Shown here in pieces: positions 1 through 10,277 of a DNA stretch of 64,000 nt; position 1 is the first letter of the stretch, and each line of letters starts with the position of its first letter. Source of the stretch: Asterochloris sp. CNOR1 (taxonomy: Eukaryota; Chlorophyta; Trebouxiophyceae; Trebouxiales; Trebouxiaceae); assembly GCA_963969365.1 (NCBI GenBank), contig OZ017758.1, positions 2,046,001 to 2,110,000 on the forward strand. The letters are read 5' to 3'. The position numbers were made by a program, and so were the translations under genes. Under the pieces are notes generated by a model. That model was not told where the DNA came from. It worked only from the letters and a program-made list of their open reading frames with translations, and did not search any database.

Positions 1-382
1 AGGACCTACCTGTCACTGCGAAATAGTCAGCCTGACCACCTGCCCTCAGGTTGATAGAAAAATATGGCTTTGGCTCCCAAGAACTGAGCAGTGTGCAAAT
101 GATTCGCTAAATTCAGGTACTGACTTGACAGACAGCAGGGACAGCACAGTGAGGTGCAGGTTGTTTCTGGGTTTTGGACCCCGACCTATAGTAAGCCATG
201 TGACGCCCTGCAACATGGCTTGAAACTTCAAGGCCTGCTCCGCAACAGAGCCTATACATCGTGCTCATGCCCACCGGAATACTTCTTGATGAGGGTTTGA
301 GGTTTCAAATGAACAGTCAAAGAGCTTAGGACTGTGTGCCTACTTAGAGCTTTTCAGTCTCACCATAGGTAAGCAGGCTAGA

Positions 383-1447
383 ATGAAGTCTAAGCCAGGC
401 AGTGGCAAGAGGCAAGAGCGCAACTTTGAGATTGTTGTCAACCACATCACCACCAATGAAGACCAGCTGCCTCAGGTCTCCCGGCAGAGCATGGCGGCTC
501 TGAAGGATGTCTTTGGACACAACATCAAGAAGTACTCAGGCACTCTTCACCACAAGTCCGGCAACCACCATGTACATTTCCTTGTGATGTCTGAGGCTCC
601 TAAGACCAAGAGCGCTGTCAAAGCCAGTATTGCTGCCTCCATGGCACTCATCTTTGGCACACAGACTGACTCTGTGGAAGTGAAGTTGTTCAATGAGTTG
701 AAAGCAGATGCTGGACCAGCTCACGGCCTGAAGGGGCTTGGCGACTACAGGTCGCTGTACGTGAACAATAACGACCATGAGAATCACCGCCCAAAGCATC
801 CTGAGCACAGGACAGTGGAGTTCATGTGTGGTGGAGATTGGGAAATTTCACATGGAGGTGCCAGGATTAGTGCTGGACGACAAGGGCCAGTGCAAGTGGC
901 AAAAGCGGCCATCAGGGCAGGGACTCTAGAGTTGCAGTGCAAAAACTATGAGGATTTCCAGCGTCTGCTGGAAGCCGCCGCGAAGAGTGTGGGTTGCACC
1001 ATATATACCTTGCCGAAGGTACCGGGCTTCTTCAGTACTGTGCCCAAGCGCGTGGAGGGTGACTTCGTCCCCAACCCTGCCTATGATGAGGAGGAGTTCA
1101 AGGCCCTACCCAAACAGGAGCAAACCAGCAAGCGGAAGCGCACCATGAAGTATATGCAGGGGCCAGACGGGCTAAGCCTAAGGGAGGAGGTGGTGGTCAA
1201 GCACAACTTTCTGGAGGGACACCCTCCTGATTTTTACAGATTCAGGCCCCTTGAGCCAATCAGGAAGTTGCAGTCTAACAGGATGCTCACAGTTCCCAAG
1301 TTGAGGCAGCTCTATGAGGAGGCATTCATCGATCTGTTCAAGGACTACCCACCTCCTGGATGGACGTCTGGTCGTGCGCCAGCAAGGGCATGTGTCAGTT
1401 ACAATCTGCCAGCAGCAGTTATTGCTGATGTGATGAAGGCCAGATGA
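383..1447 (+). CDS. Putative Y2-type HUH endonuclease-like protein
   Basis: An intronless 354-aa ORF starting at ATG 383 and ending at TGA 1445-1447. It has an H-hydrophobic-H motif at residues 63-65 (context NHHVHFLV), and two tyrosines with YxxxY spacing at 122 and 126 in GDYRSLYV. This is the order and spacing expected of rolling-circle Rep/transposase proteins (Helitron, IS91 and Replitron types). No helicase motifs are visible. An N-terminal strand-like FEIVVN precedes the HUH, as motif I would. It lies inside the element at 170-5250, convergent to a tyrosine recombinase gene. A TGTAA poly(A)-type signal follows at 1541. The family assignment is by motif only. It could instead be an unrelated element protein with a chance HxH. 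Confidence 0.5.
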   Translation: MKSKPGSGKRQERNFEIVVNHITTNEDQLPQVSRQSMAALKDVFGHNIKKYSGTLHHKSGNHHVHFLVMSEAPKTKSAVKASIAASMALIFGTQTDSVEVKLFNELKADAGPAHGLKGLGDYRSLYVNNNDHENHRPKHPEHRTVEFMCGGDWEISHGGARISAGRQGPVQVAKAAIRAGTLELQCKNYEDFQRLLEAAAKSVGCTIYTLPKVPGFFSTVPKRVEGDFVPNPAYDEEEFKALPKQEQTSKRKRTMKYMQGPDGLSLREEVVVKHNFLEGHPPDFYRFRPLEPIRKLQSNRMLTVPKLRQLYEEAFIDLFKDYPPPGWTSGRAPARACVSYNLPAAVIADVMKAR

Positions 1448-1974
1448 TGCAAGCTTGTTTACAAGATCATGAACTTGTCTGAATCACCATGCCACAGCAC
1501 AGGTGTGGAAGGTGCGTCCACGTACCACACCGTATGACTTTGTAACAGATGCACAGATTGCGCGAGTGCAGCCCTTTTCAAGGGCCCTCTTGTGCCACCA
1601 AGGATTCAAGTGTAGATGCTGCCAGGTCCAAAAAGCCACCACATGTGTTGGTCAGGCCAGCTTCCTCTGAGTAATACCTTCAAGTGTAGTTCAAGTGTAG
1701 TGGAACCTTTGTTGTGCAGTGGCAAGCCAAAAGTGGTTGATTGGCCCAGAGAAAAGGGTTACGCGGACATGCAGATCTTCCGTTCATGTAGACCAAGAGT
1801 GTTTCAAGTGTAGTCTGTTGGGGCATGAGATCTGATTTTGTGGAGTGAAATCTGACTTTCTGAGTGAAATGTTACACCGCTCAGTAAGATATGACTTTCA
1901 GCAGAGAAATGTACCTGTGCAGGTAATTGGCCGTAGGATTTTCGATTTAGATCAGCAAACAATCAAAGGCTTGC
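1448..1974. other. Spacer between convergent element genes, with repeated TTCAAGTGTAG
   Basis: There is no gene here. TGTAA lies at 1541-1545 for the plus-strand gene. The motif TTCAAGTGTAG or a close variant recurs near 1604, 1679, 1689 and 1801. A short GAGTGAAATCTGACTTT-like tandem pair lies at about 1840-1870. The stop of the minus-strand recombinase is at 1975. Confidence 0.6.
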
Positions 1975-4900
1975 TCAGCTGCTCTGCTTACGCTTGCCAA
2001 GCAGCTTGGAATCACTGCTGTACCTGCTGCATAGCTGCTGCAGTGAGCTGACTGTCCTGGTGGCGGAAATTCGCTCACGTTCCATTTCTAAAGCCCCGCC
2101 CACAGCAGCCATGGTGCTTCCCAGGGCCACCATGCGGTTCCTGACCTCAGCAGCGGTGCCATTTTTGAATCTTGAGAAGGCCATGCTGCTGGCCCTTGCT
2201 TCTTTCTTGCTGCCATGCCACTTGCGGAGGTCTGAAGGCACCGCTGAGATCTTGGAGAACGCCTCAAATGCTTCTGGGACTGTCTGGAAATCTGAGAGCT
2301 TCCACACCTGCAGTTCACAAGGCGACAAGGTCTGACCAGTACACAGGCGCTCAAGCTGAAAGGCAATTGACTGCATACCTGTTTCTCGACCAAAAAGGAG
2401 TCCCTCTCATCCCCGGGGCTCAGCGCACTGAGGGCCCGAGGCGGCAGAGTTACGCCATAGCTGGCCTTTGAAGCCAGAGGCACCCACGGCATGGGGTTGG
2501 CGGATGCTGGAGGCTGAACACTAGAAAGAGGCACCTGGGGCAGCATCACCACAGGGGCAACTGGCATAGGCGTGGCCTCCTTTCCACTTAGCGTCTTGAA
2601 GAAAGCCTGCGATATGGCAGGGGAAAGGGTCAGATCATGGTTGATCTAGATCTGGACACCTCAAGGCCACAGCGCTCACCATTGGGTTGGTGAAAAACTC
2701 ATTTTTGTCTTTGAGAAACCTCTCAGCGGCAATGTGTTTGTCCCATGTCTCTTGCTGCAGCTGCTTGCCTACAGCGCTCTGCAGAAGGCGACTGGCTGCT
2801 GGCGGGATGGTGCGGAGCCACTGGTCCCCATATGACTGAATTCTCAAGCTGGCGTTCTGCACAAACACCTGCCGCAGGTGGTCGATGGCGCGTAAGGGCG
2901 CCAGCAAAGGATGTGCAGGGTGGCATTGCACGCCAGCTTGACGCAGGAGCACTGTCAAGCCCGGGATGATGCGATCCAGCACATCCTCCTCGGCCTGCAG
3001 AACACAATCAGATCAGTCCCCCCATTCCCCAATTTTGGTGATTTGCGTGAGAAGCACTGGCACTGCAGTGACCTTACCTTGAAATCAGCCTGACCCAAAC
3101 GATGATTCTCCTTCCAGTCCCGTCCCCACCCAGCCAGCCTGTGGGCTGTGTCTGGGTCAAAGATGCAATACAGGTCTGTGGTGTCAGATTCATGCCTGCA
3201 TGGCACAACACTGGTCAGCTGGAGATAATGTTGTTCAAAGTGCACAGCATGGCCTGAGTTGCCTACCTCGCCGCCATCTTGATCTCCGCTTTGTTGATGC
3301 CCACATTCTTCGCCGCCTCCACACCATGCTTCTTGAATTTGTGGCTGACTTCCCCTTTTGTTGAGTACCCATCAAGCCTGCCACAGGGCACACCTGCGAT
3401 GTAACAAGCCACAGATGTCACCCACAGCCGTGTCCAAAATCTGAAGCAGTAATGCATGGGCTCACCAGCGAGGTCAAAAGCCTGCCGAAGGTGAACGTTG
3501 AGGGTCCGCTCATGGGCTGATTCCCCTGCATGCTAGGGGCTGCAACAATGTAGTTGGCCAGATCCTCAAGTTTGATGCCCCTGTGGAAGGTAGCGACAGC
3601 CAGGTCGGCAAGCGCTGCCTGAGGACAGATGCGATGGTCTCGATACCTGCGGCAGAGGAGGCATAAAAACTGAGAACATACTGCAGCAAAATGCCCAAGT
3701 GCGTCTGACAACATGAATGCGCATACCTGACGACACCAGGAATATCCACCCTGCCCAGGCTTCACAGTCTTCCCCTGCATGCTACCACAGAGGACTGCCA
3801 CAGAGGGCGTTGGCCCCACACCATCCTGCGTCCTCAGTGCCAGGCAGCTCCAGGGAAGCTTGCGCAGGTCATCAGAGCGGCCCAGTGTGGCTGGCATGAA
3901 CGTCATTGCCATCCTCAGCAGACAGGCCCACTGCCACTGCTTCTGCTGGAAAGCTGCTTGCAGGGACTGGCAAAGCTGCCCTGCGCTCAGTGCAGCATCC
4001 ACCTGCACATTCAAACAGCAACTTGACGCATGAAAAGTCACAAGTAGCGGCTGGGCTTGTGCCAGCCGAGCTGATGGAATGTTTCAAGACAGACAGAAAA
4101 TCTCATGGAGAGAAGTGGATGAACAAAGCAGAGCGAGAAAGCATGTCCAGTCATCTGTTCAGCCAACCCTGAGAACACCCAGCGCTGAGACTTCTTGGCC
4201 GATGGCAGCTTGGAAGCCATGGTCAGGGCAAAGACGCCAGCTTCGTTGATCCAGGCTGATGCCAGCCCACCACAGTCCACCGACATCGACCTCAAAACAG
4301 GGAAGCCCTCTGAGGTCCATACACACCTGAGCTGCCACCTGCGCATTGAGGTTCTCACTGCATCTCCTTGCCACGTGCACGGACCAAGTCCCTAACTGCC
4401 TGAATCTCCAGGGGTGCGGGTACATCTGAGGTGATGCGGCCCTGTGAGTACTGCTCTCTGCGGACTTCCTTGAGGTGGCACAGATAATCACTGCACACAC
4501 CAGGCCAAAGTGGGGAGGGCAAGACTTGAGTGCAGCTCAGACACGGCAGTGGAGTGGCCTCTCACCCCACACTGCTGAATGAGTATCGAGCACCATTCTG
4601 CTGCACTGCCTCATCCACAAGCCATATCGAGAACTCAAGAATCTTGGCCTGGGACATGAGGTCGCCATCAGGGGACGCCTCCTGCTCACAGTATCTCTGC
4701 AAGAATGGGTGTGTGTGAGCAACATGTCCTCGTAAGCATCAAGGGCGCCATGAAGAACGGGATCAAAGGCCCACGGTGTCTACCTTCCAGAGCTTTGCAG
4801 CGGATTTTTCAGCCTGGACTGTGTTCTGTGGCTTAGCCGCACCATGACGCACATTGATGTGCTGGGTGCACCGGAGAATACGAGCTTCCTCCTCAGGAGT

Positions 4901-5194
4901 GTTAGGCATGGTTGCTGTAAAGCCAACTGCTGCGTCTGGGATTGGTGCTCCATTCTGCTGGCCCAAGGTCTTTAAACTGTGCACACCAAGGGCAGAGACC
5001 GGCACTGGCTGGAGATCATCCACCACGCCAGACAGGTGTCTGCAGGCTTGATTAATGGCCGCTCTGAGAGAACGGGGGCTGTCTGGGGAGCAACTGCCAT
5101 GCAGTTGTGCTATGTAGTCCCCAGCCAGCCCCAGGTTGATGACATGGTTAATGTAGCTGCTGTACTGAGCAGATGGCACTTGGTAGTGCTGCAT
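1975..5194 (-). CDS. Crypton-like tyrosine recombinase (multi-exon)
   Basis: Minus-strand exons read in order: 5194-4784 (start ATG at 5194), 4696-4566, 4490-4359, 4002-3727, 3618-3466, then about 3400-3290, and further exons at about 3200-3080, 3000-2650, 2610-2395 and 2310-1975. The N-terminal exons look like a core-binding domain. The 4002-3727 exon has TLGRSDDLRKLPW, the expected first catalytic Arg region. The exon near 3.35 kb has GEVSHKFKKHG followed by AARHES...Y, resembling the HxxR/H/Y box with Lys in place of Arg. The C-terminal exon (VWKLSDFQTVPEAFEAF) resembles the GCR1_C DNA-binding domain found in some Cryptons. Two junctions do not keep frame (exon 3 to 4, and into the 3.4 kb exon), so the copy may be damaged or my splice choice wrong. 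Confidence 0.6.
4170..4262 (-). pseudogene. Bro-N domain fragment inside the recombinase gene
   Basis: An open minus-strand frame between the recombinase core-binding exons and its catalytic exon reads AWINEAGVFALTMASKLP followed by SAKKSQRWV. This matches the second half of the Bro-N domain, and aligns closely with the Bro-N gene at 8627-9721 (LWVNEAGFYSLIFGSKLP...KKWV). The first half of Bro-N and the C-terminal part are missing. It may be a remnant of an insertion, or part of an exon, since the frame from 4359 can run on into it. Confidence 0.55.
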
Positions 5195-5232
5195 GGAGAT
5201 GGATCTGGGAACTTTGGCGCGCTAGGGTTTTT

Positions 5233-5249
5233 GACCTAGTACTTAGGTC
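5233..5249. repeat. Element terminal palindrome GACCTA-N5-TAGGTC
   Basis: The inverted arms GACCTA and TAGGTC flank a 5-base spacer at the right end of the element. The same arms with a different 6-base spacer (CCATAC) mark the corresponding end of the derivative copy at 18773-18790. Confidence 0.7.
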
Positions 5250-5493
5250 GGAAGGCAAAAAAGTAGCCCTCTACAGCAAGATGCTGCTGCTGGTTTCGTT
5301 TCTGCACCTTTCCAGTCTCTGCCAGTCGCAAACTTTTTACCATCAAGCACAGCTTGGTCCCTGTCAGCAAATTGTTGTCAGCAGCGAGAAACAATCCTAA
5401 GAACCTCCACACCAGTGCGCAGGTGCGCGTTTCCTGCTGCAGTGTCATGTGGTTTTGCGCCTGAGAACATAGAGGCTCAGCCTGCCCCCCACA

Positions 5494-7424
5494 ATGCTGA
5501 TGGCTGCAGGCAGGGATGCTCAGGATATGGAGAACAAGCTGTTGGCAGATGTGAGAGAGGCCAAGGATGCATGGGTGGCTGAGGAGGATCCGGCCAAATC
5601 ATCAAAGCTCCACATCATTTGGAAGCAAGCAGAGGAGAGGCTGGACAGCTTCCGAAACCAACAGTTGCCTGGAGGTGAGGATGCCAAGCAGGGCTGCAAG
5701 GTAGTGCGCCTGGTGGTGCGGGAGACGCTATCCAGGGCTGTTAAGGTGGTGCGCCTTGCTGGCGGCCCAGGGCCCTGCCACGAAGGTTGGAGGAGCTCCC
5801 GAAGGGCATGCAGGGACAATTGCTCTGTCCACCCCACCAGGGCTGCACAAACAAGCTTCACATTCTGGTGTCGCCGGCGCGGGAGGTCCCGCCACGCCAG
5901 AATTTGACTGCTCCTCTCTGGGCTACAGGCTGCTTGATACAGCCTTAAGCTGCTAACAGAGTTCAGTGGATGCTTGGTTCCTGCCTTGCGGGTGCAGAGG
6001 GTGTTGAGCAGCCTGAGGCCTGTCATACCAGTGTCTGCTGTGTGTGCAGCGACAGCTGAGAGTGATGAACACCTGACAGGCAGCACTGAACACATTATCA
6101 ATGCTCCATCTTGTTTAGGTATAGTAGCTCCTGCCTGCGGGCAGTGCTGGCTATGTGCCGCTTTCATTTGATATGTCCAGAAAGGAATCAGTTCTTGGGT
6201 GCAGGTCCTCGTTTTGAACTTCCGCCAGATCTTGAGGCATTTCTGAGGGCTGCCAAGATCAAAGCTGAAACCGTCTTAATCAGTGACGTCTCCACTGGTG
6301 TCTTCGATGTGGTGACAATTAAAGGAGGTGAGAGGCTCCTTATGCTGCCTGTCTTAGACCATTCATATAATTGTGGTGGCAAGCTCAGGGTACATGCTGC
6401 CATCCTTATGCAGAGCTGACAGTGGTATTCAGGGAGGAACCCATTACAGTTGTACCAAGGCAGAGGGTGGAGAGCTTTGCTTGGGATGATAGGTTGGACA
6501 AGGCCCAATCTAACCATTACATGCCGTACCTGAATGCACTGATGGGGTCAGGCGACAGGTGAGGGTCTCTAGGGGCATGTTGGGAAGCACCAGTGTGTAC
6601 AATTCTGTAGACCCAGCCAAACATTAGTGAGCTGCAACAGTGATGCAGGTCCACTGTTCTGATAGATGCTGCCAACCGTTACCCACTCCTGTTGAGCCAT
6701 GAGGGGCTCCAGGATCAGCTTGGCTACAAATTTAGGGGCACCACTGATGTGGCTGCTGTTACCCGGACATCACTCTGGGGCGGCTTGCCCCAGGTAAGGA
6801 GCCTAACCCCTGCATACGCTCATTCATGATGACCAACTTGGTGCATGCTGCAGTTGGGACTCCGACTGCTGTTTGAGCTCAAAAAGAGCCGCAAGGCACA
6901 TCATGCAAGACAGGCCATGTTGACACTGCTGCTGGCGAACATCCACTCTCCGGGGTGAGCTTGATGCAGGAAACGTCTTGCTTGACATGCCGTCATGCAT
7001 TCGCACTCCTCTCTCAGCCACGTGCTTTCTTTGCAGGTTCAAGCCTGTGGTGGTGTTGACAGACTTGCGCAGCGAGTACACCTTCTACTGGCTTGACGGG
7101 CACACCATTCATGTATATATTTCTCCAGATTCCAGTGCAGCTTGGGGACTGATCGATGCACTGCTCAGCAGCGAGAAGGTGGTCACGGGAGGCGTGGAGC
7201 TCATAAAAGAGGAAGAAGCCCTGATGCCTGTTGCCAAAAGGCAGAAGCTTGTCCTGGGGCAAAGTGCCTCTCAGCAGGAAGTAGGCAACCTCTCTGATCT
7301 GGAAGGCCTCATAAGTCCCGAAGAGTTGCATGCAGGTCATGTGAGCCAACTTCTTCAGCAATTCCATAGGTTACCTGCTTTGGAGGCTGCCAGATCAGAC
7401 ATCATCAACACATTGTATGTGTGA
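5494..7424 (+). CDS. PD-(D/E)XK nuclease-fold protein, Crinkler-like
   Basis: Six exons splice in frame to 368 aa: 5494-5674, 6181-6327, 6414-6558, 6649-6793, 6854-6954, 7037-7424 (stop TGA). The N-terminus is a charged helical region. The core reads GTTDVAAV followed about 20 residues later by LLFELKKSRK, the D...ExK pair of a restriction-endonuclease-like fold. A strand PVVVLTDLRSEYTFYWL follows. This order is typical of the nuclease-like C-terminal domains found in Crinkler-type proteins of protists, chytrids and some algae. The gene starts about 240 bases beyond the end of the mobile element and is divergent from the recombinase gene. It has host-like introns and no frame damage, so it could be a functional domesticated gene or element cargo. 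The family name is an inference from motif layout. Confidence 0.6.
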
Positions 7425-8626
7425 GAGACTACCTGTATGCCCTTGTTTCCTTCAATGCTGTAAGAGCAGGGTGCCTGCTCCCAAGGGACGCCCCATGCTA
7501 GACCTGCACACTCCAGCAGACCAGCGGCAGGCTTCCTCTGAAAAGTGGCATATGATTGCCATTGCAAAAGCCATCCTTGGTTTGCAGGTGCTGTGCTTTG
7601 CAATCTTGCTGATGCAGTACAGTTGTCAACCTTTGGCTCACAAGCTGATCTGCGTTGTTGGCCACCAGTCGGGCTGACAGATGTTCCTGTATGGGTCTGG
7701 GCTCTTTCAACAGGCTCCACGTCTGGTCCGCTACCAATCTGAAGCAGCACTTCTGTGCACTCGCTGGTTGGCCTCAACAACAACAGACTTGCTACCTGCT
7801 CTTTAGCTTGTTAAGATAGTCACATGGCCTGCGACATGTTGCAGGTTGTCATAAAACCCTGTGATGTTGAGACATGTTGCGGGGTGTCACATGGCTTGTG
7901 ATATAACGACCTAACGGGCCCTCTAGTCACGATTTTAGATTCCAAGTCACTGGCCACTTGGTGCACTCTCAAGTCATTGAAATGCATCAGCCAAGTCACG
8001 ACAGGGGTGCACCACAGGTACAGGTGGATCTGAGAGAAGTCACTGAACATGAGGCGCAAAAGATGCCTCTAAACACTGCCTCAAGTCACTCAGCAAACAA
8101 TGAGCACATGGTACCTGATATTAGCATGCTCTGCACACCAAAATCTCACTGTGTGGGTCTCTCTGCTTCCAGAATGGTATCACAATGGAAAATACCACAA
8201 CCTGCAGACACACACCACCATGAAGACCTGCAGCTTACATGCTGCAGTGCTAGATGTGGCACAGTCTGCTTCACAGGCACATTCCCTGCCTGCAAGGCCA
8301 CATCTCAGCCTGCAAGCCTTCAAGGCAGCTTCTATACGAGGCAAATGATGTCATATGCAGGCAGGACCTCACCTCTGGGCCTGTGTACACCTGCTAAGCC
8401 CTCTCTGCAGAGATCTCCCACGACAACCTGTCAAAACCCTAGTAGGGCTGCCACAGCTGTGGGCAAGCATGGAGTCATCATGCTCCAGCGATACCTTGAT
8501 GATGCGCTCCCTGTCACAGACATAAAGATTTTGGAACCAGTGAAAGCAATCTCATTAAAACATGATTCAAGAGGCTTTGAGTGATCAAACCGTGGTCTCT
8601 TTGACAGGAGTGCTGGCAGAATCAGC
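7425..8626 (+). other. Spacer with open frames upstream of the Bro-N gene
   Basis: No recognised gene. An open frame at 7958-8584 (208 codons) has no recognisable domain and may hold 5' exons of the Bro-N gene. Sequence similar to the mobile element's left end lies at 7821-7915. A GTCAAAACCCTAG stretch near 8433 resembles the inner side of the element's right end. Confidence 0.35.
7821..7915 (+). repeat. Third, partial copy of the element end
   Basis: Two adjacent ACATGTTGC(A/G)GG-TGTCA units lie here. The second runs on as CACATGGCTTGTGATATAACGACCTA, paralleling the element end near 180-220 (minus strand) and the end near 19050-19095. The similarity covers about 40 bases. Confidence 0.45.
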
Positions 8627-9721
8627 TTGAAGTCAGACATCATCAAGGTTATTGCTGTTGATGATGAAGCCTGCGCCCAGGGCAAAGAACTGGCCATGGC
8701 GCTTGGGTACAGTGAAACCACAGGTGCAGTACAGAAACATGTGGACAGCACTGACAGAACTCCTTTACATCTCCTAGTGCCCAGGATGGCGGCCAGAATG
8801 GCTGCCATAAGTCATAAGGAGTCACTCTCCCTATGGGTCAACGAGGCTGGCTTCTACTCCCTGATATTTGGTTCTAAGCTACCAGCAGCAAGGGCATTCA
8901 AGAAATGGGTCACAAGTGAGGTGCTGCCGTCCTTACGCAGAACAGGCAAGTATGTGCTGGATGATGAGCATGCATTGATTGAGGCATATGACGGCATGCC
9001 TATAATCTATCTTGGAGATGTAGGCACATATGACTGCACTGCCCTGTTGAAGTTTGGGTGGTCAGACAATATCAGGGAGAGGGTCAAGGAACACAAGAAG
9101 GACTTCGAAGAGTTCACACTGCAGCGGGTGTTCCCAACAAGCAACAACAGACAAGTGGAGAAGCTTCTGAAAAAGCACCCTGAGGTGCAGCCATACAGGT
9201 TGACCAAGGAGATCAAGGGCAAGAATCAGACTGAGCTGTTGGCAGTAATCAACGTGTTCAAGCTCAGCCACATCGAGGCGCTCATACACAGGATGATTGC
9301 AGGTAGTCCTCATCCAATCCTGGTACAGTTGAGGCAAAGTCTGCAGGTGTTTGACAAAGATGTAGAGCTCAAAAAGCTTGACGTTGAATTGAAGAGGTTG
9401 GAAAGTGACCTTGCAAAACGACAGCTGGAGCACGCCCTGCAGATGGCAAGGCTCAAGGCAGGCATTGGCCTTGATATGAATGCGGACATGGAGACTGATG
9501 AGGTGAATGAACAAGACAGTCTTGGTCACACAGACACAGATCAAGTCTCAGAACAGCAAGCATCTCAGCCTCCTGCAGGGAGCAGCTCTGACTTACAGCC
9601 AACGCAAGCTGCCCTGCAACCATATGGGGTCAAGTTGCTTCATACTTTGGCAGCTGTTTGGCAGATGTACATACATGAGATCAAGCCACAAGATGATGGA
9701 TTCCAAACAGGCCTTGTATGA
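8627..9721 (+). CDS. Bro-N plus GIY-YIG-like (T5orf172-type) protein of large-DNA-virus type
   Basis: An open frame to TGA at 9719-9721. Residues 1-107 form a Bro-N domain, with IIKVIAVDDE, ALGYSETTGAV, LWVNEAGFYSLIFGSKLP and KKWVTSEVLPSLRRTG. Residues about 124-200 (IIYLGDVGT...LKFGWSDNIRERVKEH...VEKLLKKHP) look like a GIY-YIG-superfamily domain of the T5orf172/MUG113 kind. A charged coiled coil follows at about 230-275. This architecture is common in nucleocytoplasmic large DNA viruses and phages and rare in host genomes. The frame opens at a TTG just after a likely acceptor, so the true start probably lies in an upstream exon. The function is unknown; Bro-N proteins bind DNA. Confidence 0.7.
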   Translation: MKSDIIKVIAVDDEACAQGKELAMALGYSETTGAVQKHVDSTDRTPLHLLVPRMAARMAAISHKESLSLWVNEAGFYSLIFGSKLPAARAFKKWVTSEVLPSLRRTGKYVLDDEHALIEAYDGMPIIYLGDVGTYDCTALLKFGWSDNIRERVKEHKKDFEEFTLQRVFPTSNNRQVEKLLKKHPEVQPYRLTKEIKGKNQTELLAVINVFKLSHIEALIHRMIAGSPHPILVQLRQSLQVFDKDVELKKLDVELKRLESDLAKRQLEHALQMARLKAGIGLDMNADMETDEVNEQDSLGHTDTDQVSEQQASQPPAGSSSDLQPTQAALQPYGVKLLHTLAAVWQMYIHEIKPQDDGFQTGLV

Positions 9722-10168
9722 TGGAGCCCCACCTCGCAGAAAGGCCTTGAGCAGATTGCGTGTGATAGCAGAAGGAATAGACAATCGCACAAGGGTGCTT
9801 GGTTATGAGGCGGCCATTCACAGCCTGGAGAAGATTCGACTGACAAGTGTCAATGCACTTGCTAATCATCTGTGTGAATACCAGTATCGCTGCAAGGAAC
9901 CAGGACACCAAGCTGGAAGAAGGCCTTGACATTGTGTCCAGCTGCAAATCCTACCCTGCATGCTCTAACAAGCCAGATTGCAGAAGGTGCCTTTGATTTG
10001 GCTGCCAGTGAGGGGTTGCTGCTAGCAGCCCAAGAAGAGAAAATGCAGAACAAGGGGCTGGCTTCCCGCTTGAAGCTGGTAGCGGACTGGGCAGGCGATG
10101 GACCATGGAACACACTAGATGTCATTCAAGCGAGCAAATGCTGGTTGTTGAGCTGCTTCACACCTTAA
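9722..10168 (+). other. Coding-like frames downstream of the Bro-N gene
   Basis: Right after the Bro-N stop, two other plus frames look protein-like: GAPPRRKALSRLRVIAEG... (to about 9929), then TLHALTSQIAEGAFDLAASE... (to 10168). They may be the 3' part of the same gene joined by introns, or a frameshifted remnant. I could not fix exon limits. Confidence 0.3.
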
Positions 10169-10277
10169 TTGAAATCATCAAGCCTCATTTGCTTTGCAAT
10201 CGCCTTTGCGATGGCGGCAAATGCCGCAGCAGCTGTCGACATCAATTCTGAAGAGTTCAAGCAATAGACGCCACAGC

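Larger units (their letters stand above)
170..5250. mobile_element. Full-length two-gene mobile element (HUH-like protein + tyrosine recombinase)
   Basis: The boundaries come from comparison with a second, inverted copy at 18773-19105. The right end of this element (5060-5250, minus strand) matches 18773-18970. The left end (about 170-310, minus strand) matches about 18975-19105. The right terminus is a palindrome GACCTA-N5-TAGGTC at 5233-5249. The left terminus also carries TAGGTC (read on the minus strand, near 181-187). Two convergent genes fill the element: an HUH-like gene on plus (383-1447) and a tyrosine recombinase gene on minus (1975-5194). Target-site duplications were not identified, so exact ends are good to about 10-15 bases. 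Confidence 0.65.
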
